A stretch of 64,000 nt of DNA from Pyrinomonadaceae bacterium. Its GTDB lineage: Bacteria; Acidobacteriota; Blastocatellia; Pyrinomonadales; Pyrinomonadaceae. The notes beneath the pieces were generated by a model. It was not told where the DNA came from, made no database searches, and saw nothing but the letters and a program-made list of their open reading frames with translations. Made by a program: the position numbers and the translations under genes. This document shows positions 1 to 8,466 of this stretch, in pieces (position 1 is the first letter of the stretch; each line of letters opens with the position of its first letter). Where the stretch lies: positions 53,810-117,809 of the forward strand of contig JAIBCC010000019.1 in NCBI GenBank assembly GCA_019694395.1, written 5' to 3'.

Positions 1-1
1 T

Positions 2-88
2 CATCTGCAATGGTCGCCAAATTCTTATCGTTCAATTTTGGAAGATATAGAAAATGGTTCTTATAGAAAATTTCAGAATTTAGAATAA
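2..88 (+). CDS. C-terminal end of an unidentified protein (partial)
   Basis: An open frame enters from the left edge and ends with TAA at 86-88, giving 28 residues that finish ENGSYRKFQNLE. The composition looks like coding sequence, but there is too little to assign a family. The next gene starts 57 bp downstream on the same strand, so the two could share a transcript. The other two frames are less protein-like. This is the weakest coding call in the window. Confidence 0.4.
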   Translation, partial: HLQWSPNSYRSILEDIENGSYRKFQNLE

Positions 89-145
89 AATTAACAAATC
101 TCGGCGTTTTATTTTGGGTGAAAAATTTTTTAAAGGAACACAATT

Positions 146-445
146 ATGAGTGAATATTTATATTTAACAGCACAATTAAAAGTTAGAAACGATAAAGTTG
201 AGGAATTAAAATCAGCTGCATTGGCAATTGTAGCTGATTCAAGAGCTGAGGACGGATGTATTTCCTACAATGTTCATCAGTCAATCGAAGATGAAACAAT
301 TTTCATCTGGCGAGAAAGTTGGAAAAGTAAAGATGACTTAAATAAGCATTTTGAAAAAGATTATGTCAAAGAATTTTTTGTCTTTGCCAATGAAGTAGCT
401 GCAGAACCTCCCAAAATCTTTTTAACAAAATTGCTCACCAATTAG
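146..445 (+). CDS. ABM-superfamily (antibiotic biosynthesis monooxygenase-like) protein
   Basis: The 99-residue protein has the small ferredoxin-like ABM fold pattern: a first strand (residues 5-12, LTAQLKVR), a helix with EELKSAALAIVADSRAEDGCISYNV, then FIWRESWKS and a second helix with HFEKDYVKEF. Family members (YgiN, LsrG, heme-degrading monooxygenases) form dimers and oxidise or isomerise small cytosolic substrates, usually without a bound cofactor. The conserved pattern EDGCISYNVHQS and the ExW in WRESW match the family. The start is supported by AAAGGAACA ahead of the ATG. Nothing nearby identifies the substrate, so only the superfamily is assigned. Confidence 0.8.
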   Translation: MSEYLYLTAQLKVRNDKVEELKSAALAIVADSRAEDGCISYNVHQSIEDETIFIWRESWKSKDDLNKHFEKDYVKEFFVFANEVAAEPPKIFLTKLLTN

Positions 446-468
446 AATTTTGATTTAAAAAAGGAAAA

Positions 469-540
<72 letters not shown>

Positions 541-568
541 ATTTTGAAAAAATATTTTATCAATTATT

Positions 569-603
569 AAAGCGACGTTTTGGAATTTCCTCTGCGTCGC
601 TTT
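569..603. other. Perfect 9-bp hairpin between two tRNA genes
   Basis: AAAGCGACG (569-577) pairs exactly with CGTCGCTTT (595-603) around a 17-nt loop. It sits between tRNA-Gly and tRNA-Cys, both read on the minus strand. Neither side has an immediate T-run, so it is either a weak terminator or a processing structure in a two-tRNA transcript. Confidence 0.6.
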
Positions 604-611
604 AGATGTTT

Positions 612-687
<76 letters not shown>

Positions 688-748
688 TTGCCGAATTTAT
701 AATTCTACATTCTCAGAAAAATTTGTCAAGTTCCTGAAAATAAAATTT

Positions 749-2329
749 TTACTGAACCGTTAAATCTTTCACAAAAGTCCATTCACCGCTGGCATTAATT
801 TTAATGTTACCAATCCGTTTGGTGGCAACGACCATATTTGCGGGATACCAAAGGGTAAAATAGGGCAGCTCATCCGAAATAATTTGCTGGGCTTTCCCGT
901 AAAGCTCTTTGGCTTTGGTTTTGTCAACTGTATTAACAGCTTCATTTACGAGCTTGTCAAATTCGGGGTTGCTGTAACGGCTGCGGTTACGTCCGCCGTC
1001 CTTTTTATCTGGTGATTCGTTGGTTTCAAAAAGGTCACGCAGGAAAATCGGGTCTTGGTTTCCGCCCACCCATTGAGCCGTTGTCATCTGAAATTGTCCC
1101 TGTTTAAGCTGAGCCAACAAAGTATTTAATTCAAGCGTTTCAATCTTTGCATTAATTCCAATTTTGGTCAGAGATTCCTGAATTACCTGTGCATATTGTG
1201 AAATTGCCGTGCTTCCGGCAGCAATTTTGAAACTGATCTCCTCACCCTTATAACCTGATTCAAGTAAAAGCTGCTTGGCTTTGGCTTCGTCAAAATTATA
1301 TTTTGTGCCGGGAGTATAAGCCCAAGATTCTTCCGGTAAAATTGAACCGGCAACTTTTGCTTGACCAGATAAAAGTTCTTTAACGATTTTTTCGCGGTCA
1401 ATGGCATAAGCAATTGCCTGTCGAAGTTTAACATTTTTTAGAGTTTCATTCGAGACGTTAAATCCAATATATCGAATATTTGCGCCATTGGATTGAACGA
1501 CCTGAATATTGGGGTTTTTGGCAATTGAATTAAATGTATCAGCCGAAAAATTAGTTGGATTCGGAGCCAAATCAACTCTTCCTGCTTGAAATTCGGACTG
1601 CAAAGCATTTGCATCGGTAATTGTTTTTACAACCAGATTTTTAATCTTGGGTGCGCCTTCCCAATAATCGTTGAACCCTTCCAATTCAACCACATTATTT
1701 AATTGGTCAAAACTTTTGAACTTAAATGCGCCGGTTCCGATTGGAGCGGTTTTTTGCTGATCGATCGTATTGTTGGGAATGATGGGAACTGCAACTAAAT
1801 TTGAAAGCAATTGATTTACCAAAGCAGGACGGCGAACTTTAATTACCAGGGTTTTTGCATCGGGACTTTCCATTGAAACAATATGAGGTTCTTCAATGGG
1901 ATGTTTATCGTCCTGCGGATTTGGCTTGGAGTCAACAAATGCTTTTCCTTTATAGCCGCCCGCTTTTAAAAGTGCTTCTAAAGTATATTTTGCATCGGCT
2001 GAGGTAAACGATTGACCATTATGAAATTTAACGTTTTCTTGTAGGGAAAAAGTAACCGTTACATTATCTTCACCGATTTTTATGTCCTTGGCTAAATCGC
2101 CTACATACTCAAACTTATCGTTTTTCTTTACCAGAGTGCTGTAAATCAGATTCCGCAAACGGTCGGCGGCGGAATCGGGACTTGTAGTAGACAAAGTATC
2201 TAGGCTGGAAAATTTATCCGTTAATGCAATGGTTACCGCGCCATTACTAGTTCGATTACAAGAACTTCCGGTTAATCCAAAAATAAAAATTACAATGATT
2301 GCAAAATATAGAAAAATAGAACGATTCAT
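749..2329 (-). CDS. ABC transporter substrate-binding protein, family 5 (peptide/nickel type)
   Basis: This is an SBP_bac_5 protein of about 526 residues, the extracytoplasmic receptor of a peptide-type ABC importer. The N-terminus MNRSIFLYFAIIVIFIFGL is a signal sequence, and the Cys after LTGSS suggests a lipoprotein, though the lipobox is weak. Family hallmarks are visible: VTFSLQENVKFHNGQSFTSAD near residue 95-115, LRQAIAYAIDREKIV near 305-320, and the C-terminal YTLW-type strand (YFTLWYP). A longer frame starts at a TTG 12 bases upstream, but GGGAGG then becomes part of the gene, so the ATG directly after it is the better start. No permease or ATPase genes are adjacent; they must be outside the window or elsewhere. 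Confidence 0.9.
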   Translation of the reverse strand: MNRSIFLYFAIIVIFIFGLTGSSCNRTSNGAVTIALTDKFSSLDTLSTTSPDSAADRLRNLIYSTLVKKNDKFEYVGDLAKDIKIGEDNVTVTFSLQENVKFHNGQSFTSADAKYTLEALLKAGGYKGKAFVDSKPNPQDDKHPIEEPHIVSMESPDAKTLVIKVRRPALVNQLLSNLVAVPIIPNNTIDQQKTAPIGTGAFKFKSFDQLNNVVELEGFNDYWEGAPKIKNLVVKTITDANALQSEFQAGRVDLAPNPTNFSADTFNSIAKNPNIQVVQSNGANIRYIGFNVSNETLKNVKLRQAIAYAIDREKIVKELLSGQAKVAGSILPEESWAYTPGTKYNFDEAKAKQLLLESGYKGEEISFKIAAGSTAISQYAQVIQESLTKIGINAKIETLELNTLLAQLKQGQFQMTTAQWVGGNQDPIFLRDLFETNESPDKKDGGRNRSRYSNPEFDKLVNEAVNTVDKTKAKELYGKAQQIISDELPYFTLWYPANMVVATKRIGNIKINASGEWTFVKDLTVQ

Positions 2330-2344
2330 TTTTCCTCCCAAATT

Positions 2345-3442
2345 TTAATTTGTTGTTTCGTTGAGCTTTTCAATTTGTTTTGAAAGTTCAGCTAAACGAT
2401 CTTTGTTAAATTCCAAAGGCGGTTGCATCAATTTTTTGTATTGAGCGATTCGTTTTAGAGATTGGTCAAATCTTTCTTTGGAAATCTCACCGGTCTGGAT
2501 CGCTTTAGAAATTGCTTGAAATCCTTCCCGAACAGCATCCGGATTGGCACAAATCAAAAGTAAATCAACTCCGGCATTGAAAGCCATTTTGCAGGCTTCA
2601 CCCATTCCGTAATTTTTGACGATTGCACCCATTTCTAAATCATCGGTAATAACCAATCCGTTAAAGCCGATTTTTTGACGCAATAATTTTGTAACGAAAT
2701 TGAAACTTAAAGAAGACGGTAAAAGTTTGCCATTTTGGTCGCGTTCCTGCAAGTCAAGATTTGGATAAGCCGCGTGAGCGATCATAATCTGATGAGTTTC
2801 GGACAAAAGCTTACTGTAGGGAATCAAGTCATTTTCGTCCAGATAATTCCTATCACTTTTAACAATCGGCAATTCTTCATGCGGATCTGTGACGCTGGCA
2901 CCGATTCCCGGAAAATGTTTCGGACAGCCTAAAATATTATTTTTCTGCAATGTTTTTAGGTATATAAAAGAAAGTTCAACAACTTTCTCAACGTTTTCGC
3001 CAAAACAACGGGATTGTAATCCATTTTGGGTATTTAAACTTTCCTTAGTGGGAACATCAACCACCGGAGCATAATTTGTGTTAAAACCAAAAATACGAAG
3101 AACTTCTGCGGTGATTTCAGCTAATTCTTTAGTGTTCCCCACCGTTTTCATTGAACTGGCTGAATGAACAGGAACTATTACCCGACGCAGTCTGTCAACC
3201 AAACCGCCTTCCTGATCCAAACTCAAAATCGGTTCAATCGGTAAAAATCCGCGCAAATCATCAATCAATTGACGGGTTTGAACAGCTTCGCGGATATTTC
3301 TGGTAAAAAGACAAACTCCTCCGGCTGGAATTTCGGTCAAAAATTGACGGGCAGATTCGTCTAATTCAACACCCGGAAGCCCGATTACAAATAGTTGTCC
3401 GATTTTTTGTTCGAGGGTAAGCGAACGGATTTTTTCTAACAT
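2345..3442 (-). CDS. nagZ: Beta-N-acetylglucosaminidase, glycoside hydrolase family 3
   Basis: This 365-residue GH3 enzyme matches NagZ, which removes GlcNAc from 1,6-anhydro-muropeptides during cell-wall recycling. The substrate-binding KHFPG motif is at about residue 177, and the loop that supplies the catalytic His reads SVTDPHEELP in place of the usual DSH. The nucleophile Asp lies in VITDDLEMGAI. Length is normal for a single-domain NagZ, and there is no signal peptide, which fits a cytosolic enzyme. The gene is 15 bp upstream of the binding-protein gene on the same strand, so the two may be co-transcribed, which would suit peptide or muropeptide uptake. The NamZ-type gene at 32 kb would act in the same recycling theme. 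Confidence 0.9.
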   Translation of the reverse strand: MLEKIRSLTLEQKIGQLFVIGLPGVELDESARQFLTEIPAGGVCLFTRNIREAVQTRQLIDDLRGFLPIEPILSLDQEGGLVDRLRRVIVPVHSASSMKTVGNTKELAEITAEVLRIFGFNTNYAPVVDVPTKESLNTQNGLQSRCFGENVEKVVELSFIYLKTLQKNNILGCPKHFPGIGASVTDPHEELPIVKSDRNYLDENDLIPYSKLLSETHQIMIAHAAYPNLDLQERDQNGKLLPSSLSFNFVTKLLRQKIGFNGLVITDDLEMGAIVKNYGMGEACKMAFNAGVDLLLICANPDAVREGFQAISKAIQTGEISKERFDQSLKRIAQYKKLMQPPLEFNKDRLAELSKQIEKLNETTN

Positions 3443-3485
3443 AAAGACTTGTTTGATTTTAACAATGTTATGGTAATTTATAAAG

Positions 3486-3501
3486 TGTCGGTATACCGAC
3501 A
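3486..3501. promoter_or_regulatory. Perfect 16-bp palindrome TGTCGGTATACCGACA
   Basis: The sequence is an exact palindrome 9 bp upstream of the HIT gene start and in the 68-bp gap between divergent nagZ and the HIT gene. It could be an operator for either gene. Its TGTCGG/CCGACA arms resemble the TGTC/GACA arms of the hairpin elements at 5683 and 43401, so it may instead be a degenerate member of that family. Confidence 0.55.
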
Positions 3502-3510
3502 GTTCAAGTT

Positions 3511-3867
3511 ATGTCTGAAGATTTCTATTGTGAACAGGTTCTAAGCGGCAAAATTTCGGTCAAAAAGATTATCGAGTCTGATAACGTTTTGGCTTATTAT
3601 CACACAAAACCTTTTTGGGAAATTCATATAGTGGTTATCCCCAAAAAACATATATCTTCACTTTTAACCTTAGAAAAGGAAGACGAATTGTTGTTATTAG
3701 AATTATTTAGCGTAATAAAGGAAGTTGCTGAAAAGATATTAAATGAAAAAGGGGCAGCCCGAGTTTTAACTAATCTGGGAAAATATCAGGAATCCAAACA
3801 TTTACATTTCCATATTAATTCAGGTGATCAAATTCGCCCTGATGCAAAGGTTAAAAATAACTTTTAG
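3511..3867 (+). CDS. HIT-family nucleotide hydrolase/transferase
   Basis: The 118-residue protein carries the histidine-triad motif HLHFH at residues 97-101, whose middle His is the catalytic nucleophile in Hint-type phosphoramidases. Other family landmarks are the substrate-loop pattern HIVVIPKKHI and NLGKYQESKHLHFH. HIT proteins cleave AMP-linked amines or dinucleoside polyphosphates in the cytosol. The last 17 bp overlap the 3' end of the convergent asparaginase gene, so each transcript carries antisense sequence to the other. No Shine-Dalgarno is visible before the ATG; the region is occupied by the 16-bp palindrome. Confidence 0.88.
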   Translation: MSEDFYCEQVLSGKISVKKIIESDNVLAYYHTKPFWEIHIVVIPKKHISSLLTLEKEDELLLLELFSVIKEVAEKILNEKGAARVLTNLGKYQESKHLHFHINSGDQIRPDAKVKNNF

Positions 3868-4873
3868 ATTCAAAAACCTGATTTATTTCATTATTAGTTA
3901 TGGAATATGTAAATTCTTTTTGAACGGCAAAAGCTCCAACTTCGCCCTTTTTGGAAAGTGCAATAAACCCAACCTGAAAATCCTTGGCTTTTTCAGGATT
4001 TCTTTTAACTATCCGGTTGATAGCTTCTTTACAGGCATTTTCTGGTGTCCAACCTTGCCGCATTAATTCGATAATCAAATGTGTGCCGCAAATTCTTATA
4101 ACTTCTTCCCCCAAACCGGATGAAGTAGCTGCTCCCACTTCATTGTCAACAAAAAGTCCAGCACCGATAATTGGCGAATCACCCACGCGACCCCGCATTT
4201 TGAAAGCCATTCCGCTGGTCGTGCACGAACCGCAAAGATTTCCATTCGCGTCCAACGCAATTGTTCCCATCGTATCGTGATTTGGTTTGCCGTTTTCCAA
4301 AACATTTGGTGCAGTTTGGGATTGCGGTTTAGTTAGATTTTCAATATTGATAACCGGTTTATATTCAGACTTTTCCAACCATTTTTTATAAGAGGCTTGT
4401 GCTTCGGGAGAAAGCTGATCGGACATTTTTTCAAAACCGTTTTGCAGGGCGAATTGTTCAGCACCCTCACCAACCATAAAAACGTGGGGAGTCGTTTCCA
4501 TCAATTTTCTGGCAACTGAGATCGGATGTTGGATATGCTGCAAAAATGCTACGCCGCCGCAATTTCCTTTATCATCCATAATGCTGGCATCAAGCGTAAC
4601 TTTTCCATCGCGGTCAGGGTTTGCGGCGAGCCCGACACAGCAACTTTTTTCAATTTCGGCATATTTTGATGCTTCCTCAACTGCATCAAGGGCGTAGCCG
4701 TTTTGCTGTAAAACTTTCCAGGCGGCGGCATTGGCGCGAATCCCGCTATCCCAGGTTGAAACCACCACAGGTTTTTTGTAAATCTGTGTATTATTGGTAT
4801 TTGCAGTTTGGCAAGAGGCAAGTAAAGGTAAACTTGCAATTGAAAGCTGAATAAATTTTCGACGATTTGGCAT
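3851..4873 (-). CDS. N4-(beta-N-acetylglucosaminyl)-L-asparaginase / isoaspartyl peptidase-type Ntn hydrolase, Tat lipoprotein
   Basis: The 340-residue protein is a family T2 Ntn hydrolase that self-cleaves ahead of a Thr nucleophile; the processing site is seen as NHDTMGTIALD near residue 200. The second conserved block, GRVGDSPIIGAGLFVDNEVGAATSSGLGEEVI, binds substrate. The N-terminus has a twin-arginine-like NRRKF followed by a hydrophobic stretch and a good lipobox, LLASC, so the protein is probably exported folded and lipid-anchored. Family members hydrolyse GlcNAc-Asn or beta-aspartyl peptides; the exact substrate cannot be told. It overlaps the HIT gene convergently by 17 bp and is divergent from cutC. 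Confidence 0.88.
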   Translation of the reverse strand: MPNRRKFIQLSIASLPLLASCQTANTNNTQIYKKPVVVSTWDSGIRANAAAWKVLQQNGYALDAVEEASKYAEIEKSCCVGLAANPDRDGKVTLDASIMDDKGNCGGVAFLQHIQHPISVARKLMETTPHVFMVGEGAEQFALQNGFEKMSDQLSPEAQASYKKWLEKSEYKPVINIENLTKPQSQTAPNVLENGKPNHDTMGTIALDANGNLCGSCTTSGMAFKMRGRVGDSPIIGAGLFVDNEVGAATSSGLGEEVIRICGTHLIIELMRQGWTPENACKEAINRIVKRNPEKAKDFQVGFIALSKKGEVGAFAVQKEFTYSITNNEINQVFESKSYF

Positions 4874-4916
4874 TGATTTTCCTATTCTAAATGAGGTAAA
4901 TAATACAAAAAATTAT

Positions 4917-5663
4917 ATGAAAAACAAAACATTGGTAGAAGTTTGTGTAGATTCTGTGGAATCAGCGTTGGCAGCACAGGATGGCGGAGCTGATCGGGTT
5001 GAATTATGTGACAATTTAATGGAAGGGGGAACAACGCCCAGTTTCGGCTCAATCGAAATCGCCAGAAAATTGCTAAATATTGGATTACAAGTAATTATAA
5101 GACCTCGTGGAAGTGATTTTCTTTATTCCGATTTGGAATTTGAAATTATGAAACGCGACATTCAAATCTGTAAAGAAATTGGGGTTGACGGAGTAGTAAT
5201 CGGGATATTGGACGAAAATGGGGAAGTTGATTTGTTGAGAACAAAAGAATTAGTTGAATTAGCCCGACCATTATCAGTAACATTTCACCGGGCATTTGAT
5301 GTTGCCAATAATGCGGACAAGGCTTTAGAAGATTTAATTAGAATTGGAATTGATCGGGTTTTGACTTCGGGGCAGGAGGCAACTGCGTTTGAGGGTTTAG
5401 AAAATATAACGGACTTGGTTGAAAGAGCAGGGGAAAGAATTATTGTTATGGCTTGCGGAAGTTTGACCGAGAGAAATGTCGGGAAATTTGTTGAAAAAAC
5501 AAAAGTTAAAGAGGTTCATTTAACCGGCTTTGGGGAAATTGAAAGTAAAATGAAGTTCCGAAACGAGCGTGTTTTTATGGGCGGAACACTTCGTCCGCCT
5601 GAGTTTTCCAGAAATGTGACTTCAAGTGAAATAATAGGAAAAGTGTGTAAACAGCTCAATTAA
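4917..5663 (+). CDS. cutC: CutC family protein
   Basis: The 248-residue TIM-barrel protein matches CutC across its length, starting with LVEVCVDSVESALAAQDGGADRVELCDNLMEGGTTPS, then IRPRGSDFLYSD and the C-terminal GGTLRPPEF. CutC was linked to copper tolerance in E. coli, but its enzymatic role is unsettled, so only family membership is firm. No copper-handling gene is nearby. The ATG has no close Shine-Dalgarno (GAGGT lies about 20 bases upstream), in line with several other genes here. Transcription ends at the double hairpin shared with mutS. Confidence 0.92.
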   Translation: MKNKTLVEVCVDSVESALAAQDGGADRVELCDNLMEGGTTPSFGSIEIARKLLNIGLQVIIRPRGSDFLYSDLEFEIMKRDIQICKEIGVDGVVIGILDENGEVDLLRTKELVELARPLSVTFHRAFDVANNADKALEDLIRIGIDRVLTSGQEATAFEGLENITDLVERAGERIIVMACGSLTERNVGKFVEKTKVKEVHLTGFGEIESKMKFRNERVFMGGTLRPPEFSRNVTSSEIIGKVCKQLN

Positions 5664-5728
5664 CACTATTTAACAGTGTTTCAAGTAATACTTTAATTGT
5701 CTGTTTGCAGACTCTTAAAGTATTACTT
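5662..5728. terminator. Double hairpin between convergent cutC and mutS
   Basis: Two hairpins lie between the stop codons. The first pairs AACACT (5662-5667) with AGTGTT (5675-5680). The second is 46 nt: a 14-bp arm (5683-5696 with 5715-5728), a 2-nt internal loop, GTCTG with CAGAC, and a TTTG tetraloop. The position suits a bidirectional terminator. The core of the second hairpin recurs at 31788 and 43401, so it belongs to a dispersed family. Confidence 0.75.
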
Positions 5729-5743
5729 AACTTTCTACATCAA

Positions 5744-8410
5744 CTAAATAATACGTTTTTGCATTTCTTCAAATAATTTTCTTACTTCAACATCGGAAAG
5801 GTTTGAAATTTCAACCTCACGCAGTTCATCAATCACATTTTCATTGGAAATTGCAAAAAGGGAAAATTGTGAAGCGATCTGTTTTCGGGCAACTTTATCT
5901 AATCCTTTTTTCTCCGTGGCAAAAACAGCAAGCTCATATTTTTCAAGTTTCTCCAGGACTTCTTTAGCACGAATAATTGTTTGTTGGGGAAGTCCGGCGA
6001 GTTGAGCCACCGCAATACCATAAGATTTATTGGCTTTACCTTTTTCTAATTTATGCAGGAAAACAACTTCACCGTCTTTTTCGGTAGCAGTGATTTGATA
6101 ATTTTTTGCCCCGGCAAGATTTTCAGCAAGCTCGGTTAACTCGTGATAATGGGTAGCAAATAAAGTTTTAGCCGAGTGGTCAGGCGAATTATGGAGATAT
6201 TCGGCAACCGCCCAGGCAATAGAAAGTCCGTCAAAGGTCGAGGTTCCACGTCCGATTTCATCCAATAAGATCAGACTTCGCGGTGTTGCATTATGTAAAA
6301 TTGTTGCTGTTTCGGTCATTTCAACCATAAAAGTTGAACGACCCGAAGCTAAATCATCCGAAGCCCCAACTCTTGTCCAAATTCTATCCAAAATCGGAAG
6401 TTTGGCGGATTTTGCTGGAACAAATGAGCCTATCTGCGCCAAAATTTGGATCAGGGCAACCTGACGGAGAATTGTGCTTTTTCCGCCCATATTTGGTCCG
6501 GTGATAATTAACAGACGCTCAGTAGAGTTATTCATCGTTAGGTCATTTGGGATAAACTGTTCATTTAGAAATGCTTCGACAATCGGATGACGACCTTCTT
6601 GGATTTTAATTTCATCCCCATCGTGAAGTATAGGGGAGACAAAACCACGTTTTGTTGCAGTTTCGGCAAGCGAGGCTAAGGCATCAAGTGTCGCGATCGC
6701 GCGGGCTGTAGATTGTAAATTTCTGGTTTCTTTTTGAACAGTGAACCGAATCTGGCGGAAAAGTTCAGCTTCAATTTCCAATATTTTCTCTTCTGCCCCC
6801 AAAACTTTTTCTTCCCATTCCTTTAATTGCGGCGTGGTGTAACGCTCGGCATTTGTCAAAGTTTGGCGGCGTTCGTAATAATCGGGAACGCGGGAAGTTT
6901 GACCTTTGGAAACTTCGATAAAATATCCGAACACATTATTAAATTTAACTTTGAGCGTTAAAATCCCGGTTTTTTGTTTTTCCTGTTCTTCAAATGCAGC
7001 AATAATTTGTTTGGCATCGGTCGAAATTGAACGCAACTCATCCAATTCATGATTAAATCCCGCTCGGATAACTCCACCATCGGCAATATTTACAGGAGGT
7101 TCATCCGAGATTGCGGATTCAATTAAATTTCTGATTTCAGGCAATTCAAAAATATTTTCGCTTAATACTTCCAGTAATAAACTTTGAGCGTCTGATAACG
7201 TTTGATTAATGAAAGGCGCGCGGGAAAGGGAACGATTGAGTGCCAATAGGTCGCGTGGAGAAGCCGTTCCGAGATTCAAACGCCCGACCAATCTTTCCAA
7301 ATCCGAAACCTCTTTTAAAAGGTAACGAATTTTATCCCGTAAAATCGAATCGGTTAGCTCGGCAACGGCAGAAAGTCTGGTTTGTATTTCCGAACGTTTA
7401 ATCGAAGGGCGTAACAGCCAGGATTTTAAGAGTCTCGCGCCCATTCCGGTGACGGTAGAATCAATGACGTTAAAAAGTGAACGTTTGGATTCGCCGCGAG
7501 ATTCTACGACATCCAAATTCCTCAGCGTGACAGCATCCAAAACCATAAAATCATTGGTTTCAAAATAGTTAAGCTCGGCAATATGTTCCGCTGTTGCTCT
7601 TTGAGTTTCCTGTGCGTAACGCAGACAAGCGGCGGCGGCGCGAATTGCTTCATTTTTGCCAGATACTCCAAACCCCGTTAATTCTCGGACATTAAATTGA
7701 TTTTTTAAGAGATTTTGTGCATCTTCCAAATTAAAAAGCCAATCGTCCAAACCAGTTAAAGCAGTAGAAAACTTACTGAACTGGTTTGAGGAAAAAGCAA
7801 CTACGTTAGGTGCGTCCGATAACGCCAAAGTTTTGGAATCTCCAAAAGTATTTGAAACTAATTGGCATAAACTTTCAGGGAAAAGTAATTCTTTGGGAGC
7901 AAAAGATTCGATGTCGGCACAAGTTTTTTGCCAACTTTCAGTTCCTTCGATTTGTGTGGCAAAAAATTCTCCGGTTGATAAATCGAGATATGAAATGCCA
8001 AAGGTTTCTCCATTGCCGCACATGGCGGCTAAAAAAATATTTTCTTTGGATTCAATGAGTTGTGTATCAATCGCAGTTCCTGGCGTAATTACTCGAACAA
8101 CTTCACGTTTAACTAATTTTACATCTTTTCCAGCCGGCTCTGCCTGATCGCAGATCGCCACCCGATAACCTTTTCTAACTAACCGCGAAATATAATTAGC
8201 GGCGGCGTGATGCGGAACTCCGCACATCGGAATTGGTCTGGGGGAGTCTTTTTGACGGGCGGTGAGTGTAATTTCAAGTTCACGCGAAGCAATTATTGCA
8301 TCGTCATTAAACATTTCATAAAAATCCCCGAGTCGAAAAAAAAGAATGGTTCCGGGATTATTCTTTTTAATTTCCAGATATTGCCGAAGCATCGGCGTTG
8401 CATTTTCCAT
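5744..8410 (-). CDS. mutS: DNA mismatch repair protein MutS
   Basis: The 888-residue protein is a full-length MutS. The mismatch-reading FYE motif is at residues 30-32 in the N-terminal domain, and the C-terminal ABC-type ATPase shows Walker A GPNMGGKST near residue 640 and Walker B LILLDEIGRGTST. The dimer scans DNA for mispairs and recruits MutL, which is not in this window. The start is unambiguous because the N-terminal TPMLRQYLEIKK motif follows at once. No Shine-Dalgarno precedes it. It is divergent from the heptose gene with 56 bp between starts. The gene carries two exact copies of the dispersed 12-mer described in the findings. Confidence 0.98.
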   Translation of the reverse strand: MENATPMLRQYLEIKKNNPGTILFFRLGDFYEMFNDDAIIASRELEITLTARQKDSPRPIPMCGVPHHAAANYISRLVRKGYRVAICDQAEPAGKDVKLVKREVVRVITPGTAIDTQLIESKENIFLAAMCGNGETFGISYLDLSTGEFFATQIEGTESWQKTCADIESFAPKELLFPESLCQLVSNTFGDSKTLALSDAPNVVAFSSNQFSKFSTALTGLDDWLFNLEDAQNLLKNQFNVRELTGFGVSGKNEAIRAAAACLRYAQETQRATAEHIAELNYFETNDFMVLDAVTLRNLDVVESRGESKRSLFNVIDSTVTGMGARLLKSWLLRPSIKRSEIQTRLSAVAELTDSILRDKIRYLLKEVSDLERLVGRLNLGTASPRDLLALNRSLSRAPFINQTLSDAQSLLLEVLSENIFELPEIRNLIESAISDEPPVNIADGGVIRAGFNHELDELRSISTDAKQIIAAFEEQEKQKTGILTLKVKFNNVFGYFIEVSKGQTSRVPDYYERRQTLTNAERYTTPQLKEWEEKVLGAEEKILEIEAELFRQIRFTVQKETRNLQSTARAIATLDALASLAETATKRGFVSPILHDGDEIKIQEGRHPIVEAFLNEQFIPNDLTMNNSTERLLIITGPNMGGKSTILRQVALIQILAQIGSFVPAKSAKLPILDRIWTRVGASDDLASGRSTFMVEMTETATILHNATPRSLILLDEIGRGTSTFDGLSIAWAVAEYLHNSPDHSAKTLFATHYHELTELAENLAGAKNYQITATEKDGEVVFLHKLEKGKANKSYGIAVAQLAGLPQQTIIRAKEVLEKLEKYELAVFATEKKGLDKVARKQIASQFSLFAISNENVIDELREVEISNLSDVEVRKLFEEMQKRII
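7188..7199 (-). repeat. 12-mer RTTATCRGACGC, copy 1 (in mutS)
   Basis: The plus strand reads GCGTCTGATAAC, an exact reverse-complement match to the dispersed consensus. It is inside mutS and shows no local symmetry. Confidence 0.8.
7812..7823 (-). repeat. 12-mer RTTATCRGACGC, copy 2 (in mutS)
   Basis: The plus strand reads GCGTCCGATAAC. This is the second exact copy in mutS, about 620 bp from the first and in the same orientation. Confidence 0.8.
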
Positions 8411-8445
8411 AATGATTTGATTGAATGAGTTTTTTCTTAGTTTAA

Positions 8446-8454
8446 TGTTAAAAT
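8446..8454 (+). promoter_or_regulatory. Extended -10 (TGTTAAAAT) ahead of rfaE2-gmhA
   Basis: TG-T-TAAAAT is an extended -10 with no clear -35. It ends 12 bp before the ATG at 8467, implying a leader of only about six bases. No Shine-Dalgarno is present, which supports very short-leader initiation. Confidence 0.45.
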
Positions 8455-8466
8455 CATTTTTTTACT

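Noticed and set aside
6690..6705. GCGATCGC (cyanobacterial HIP1-like) octamers at about 6694 and 31317
   Set aside because: Only two occurrences were noticed, which is not a clear excess.
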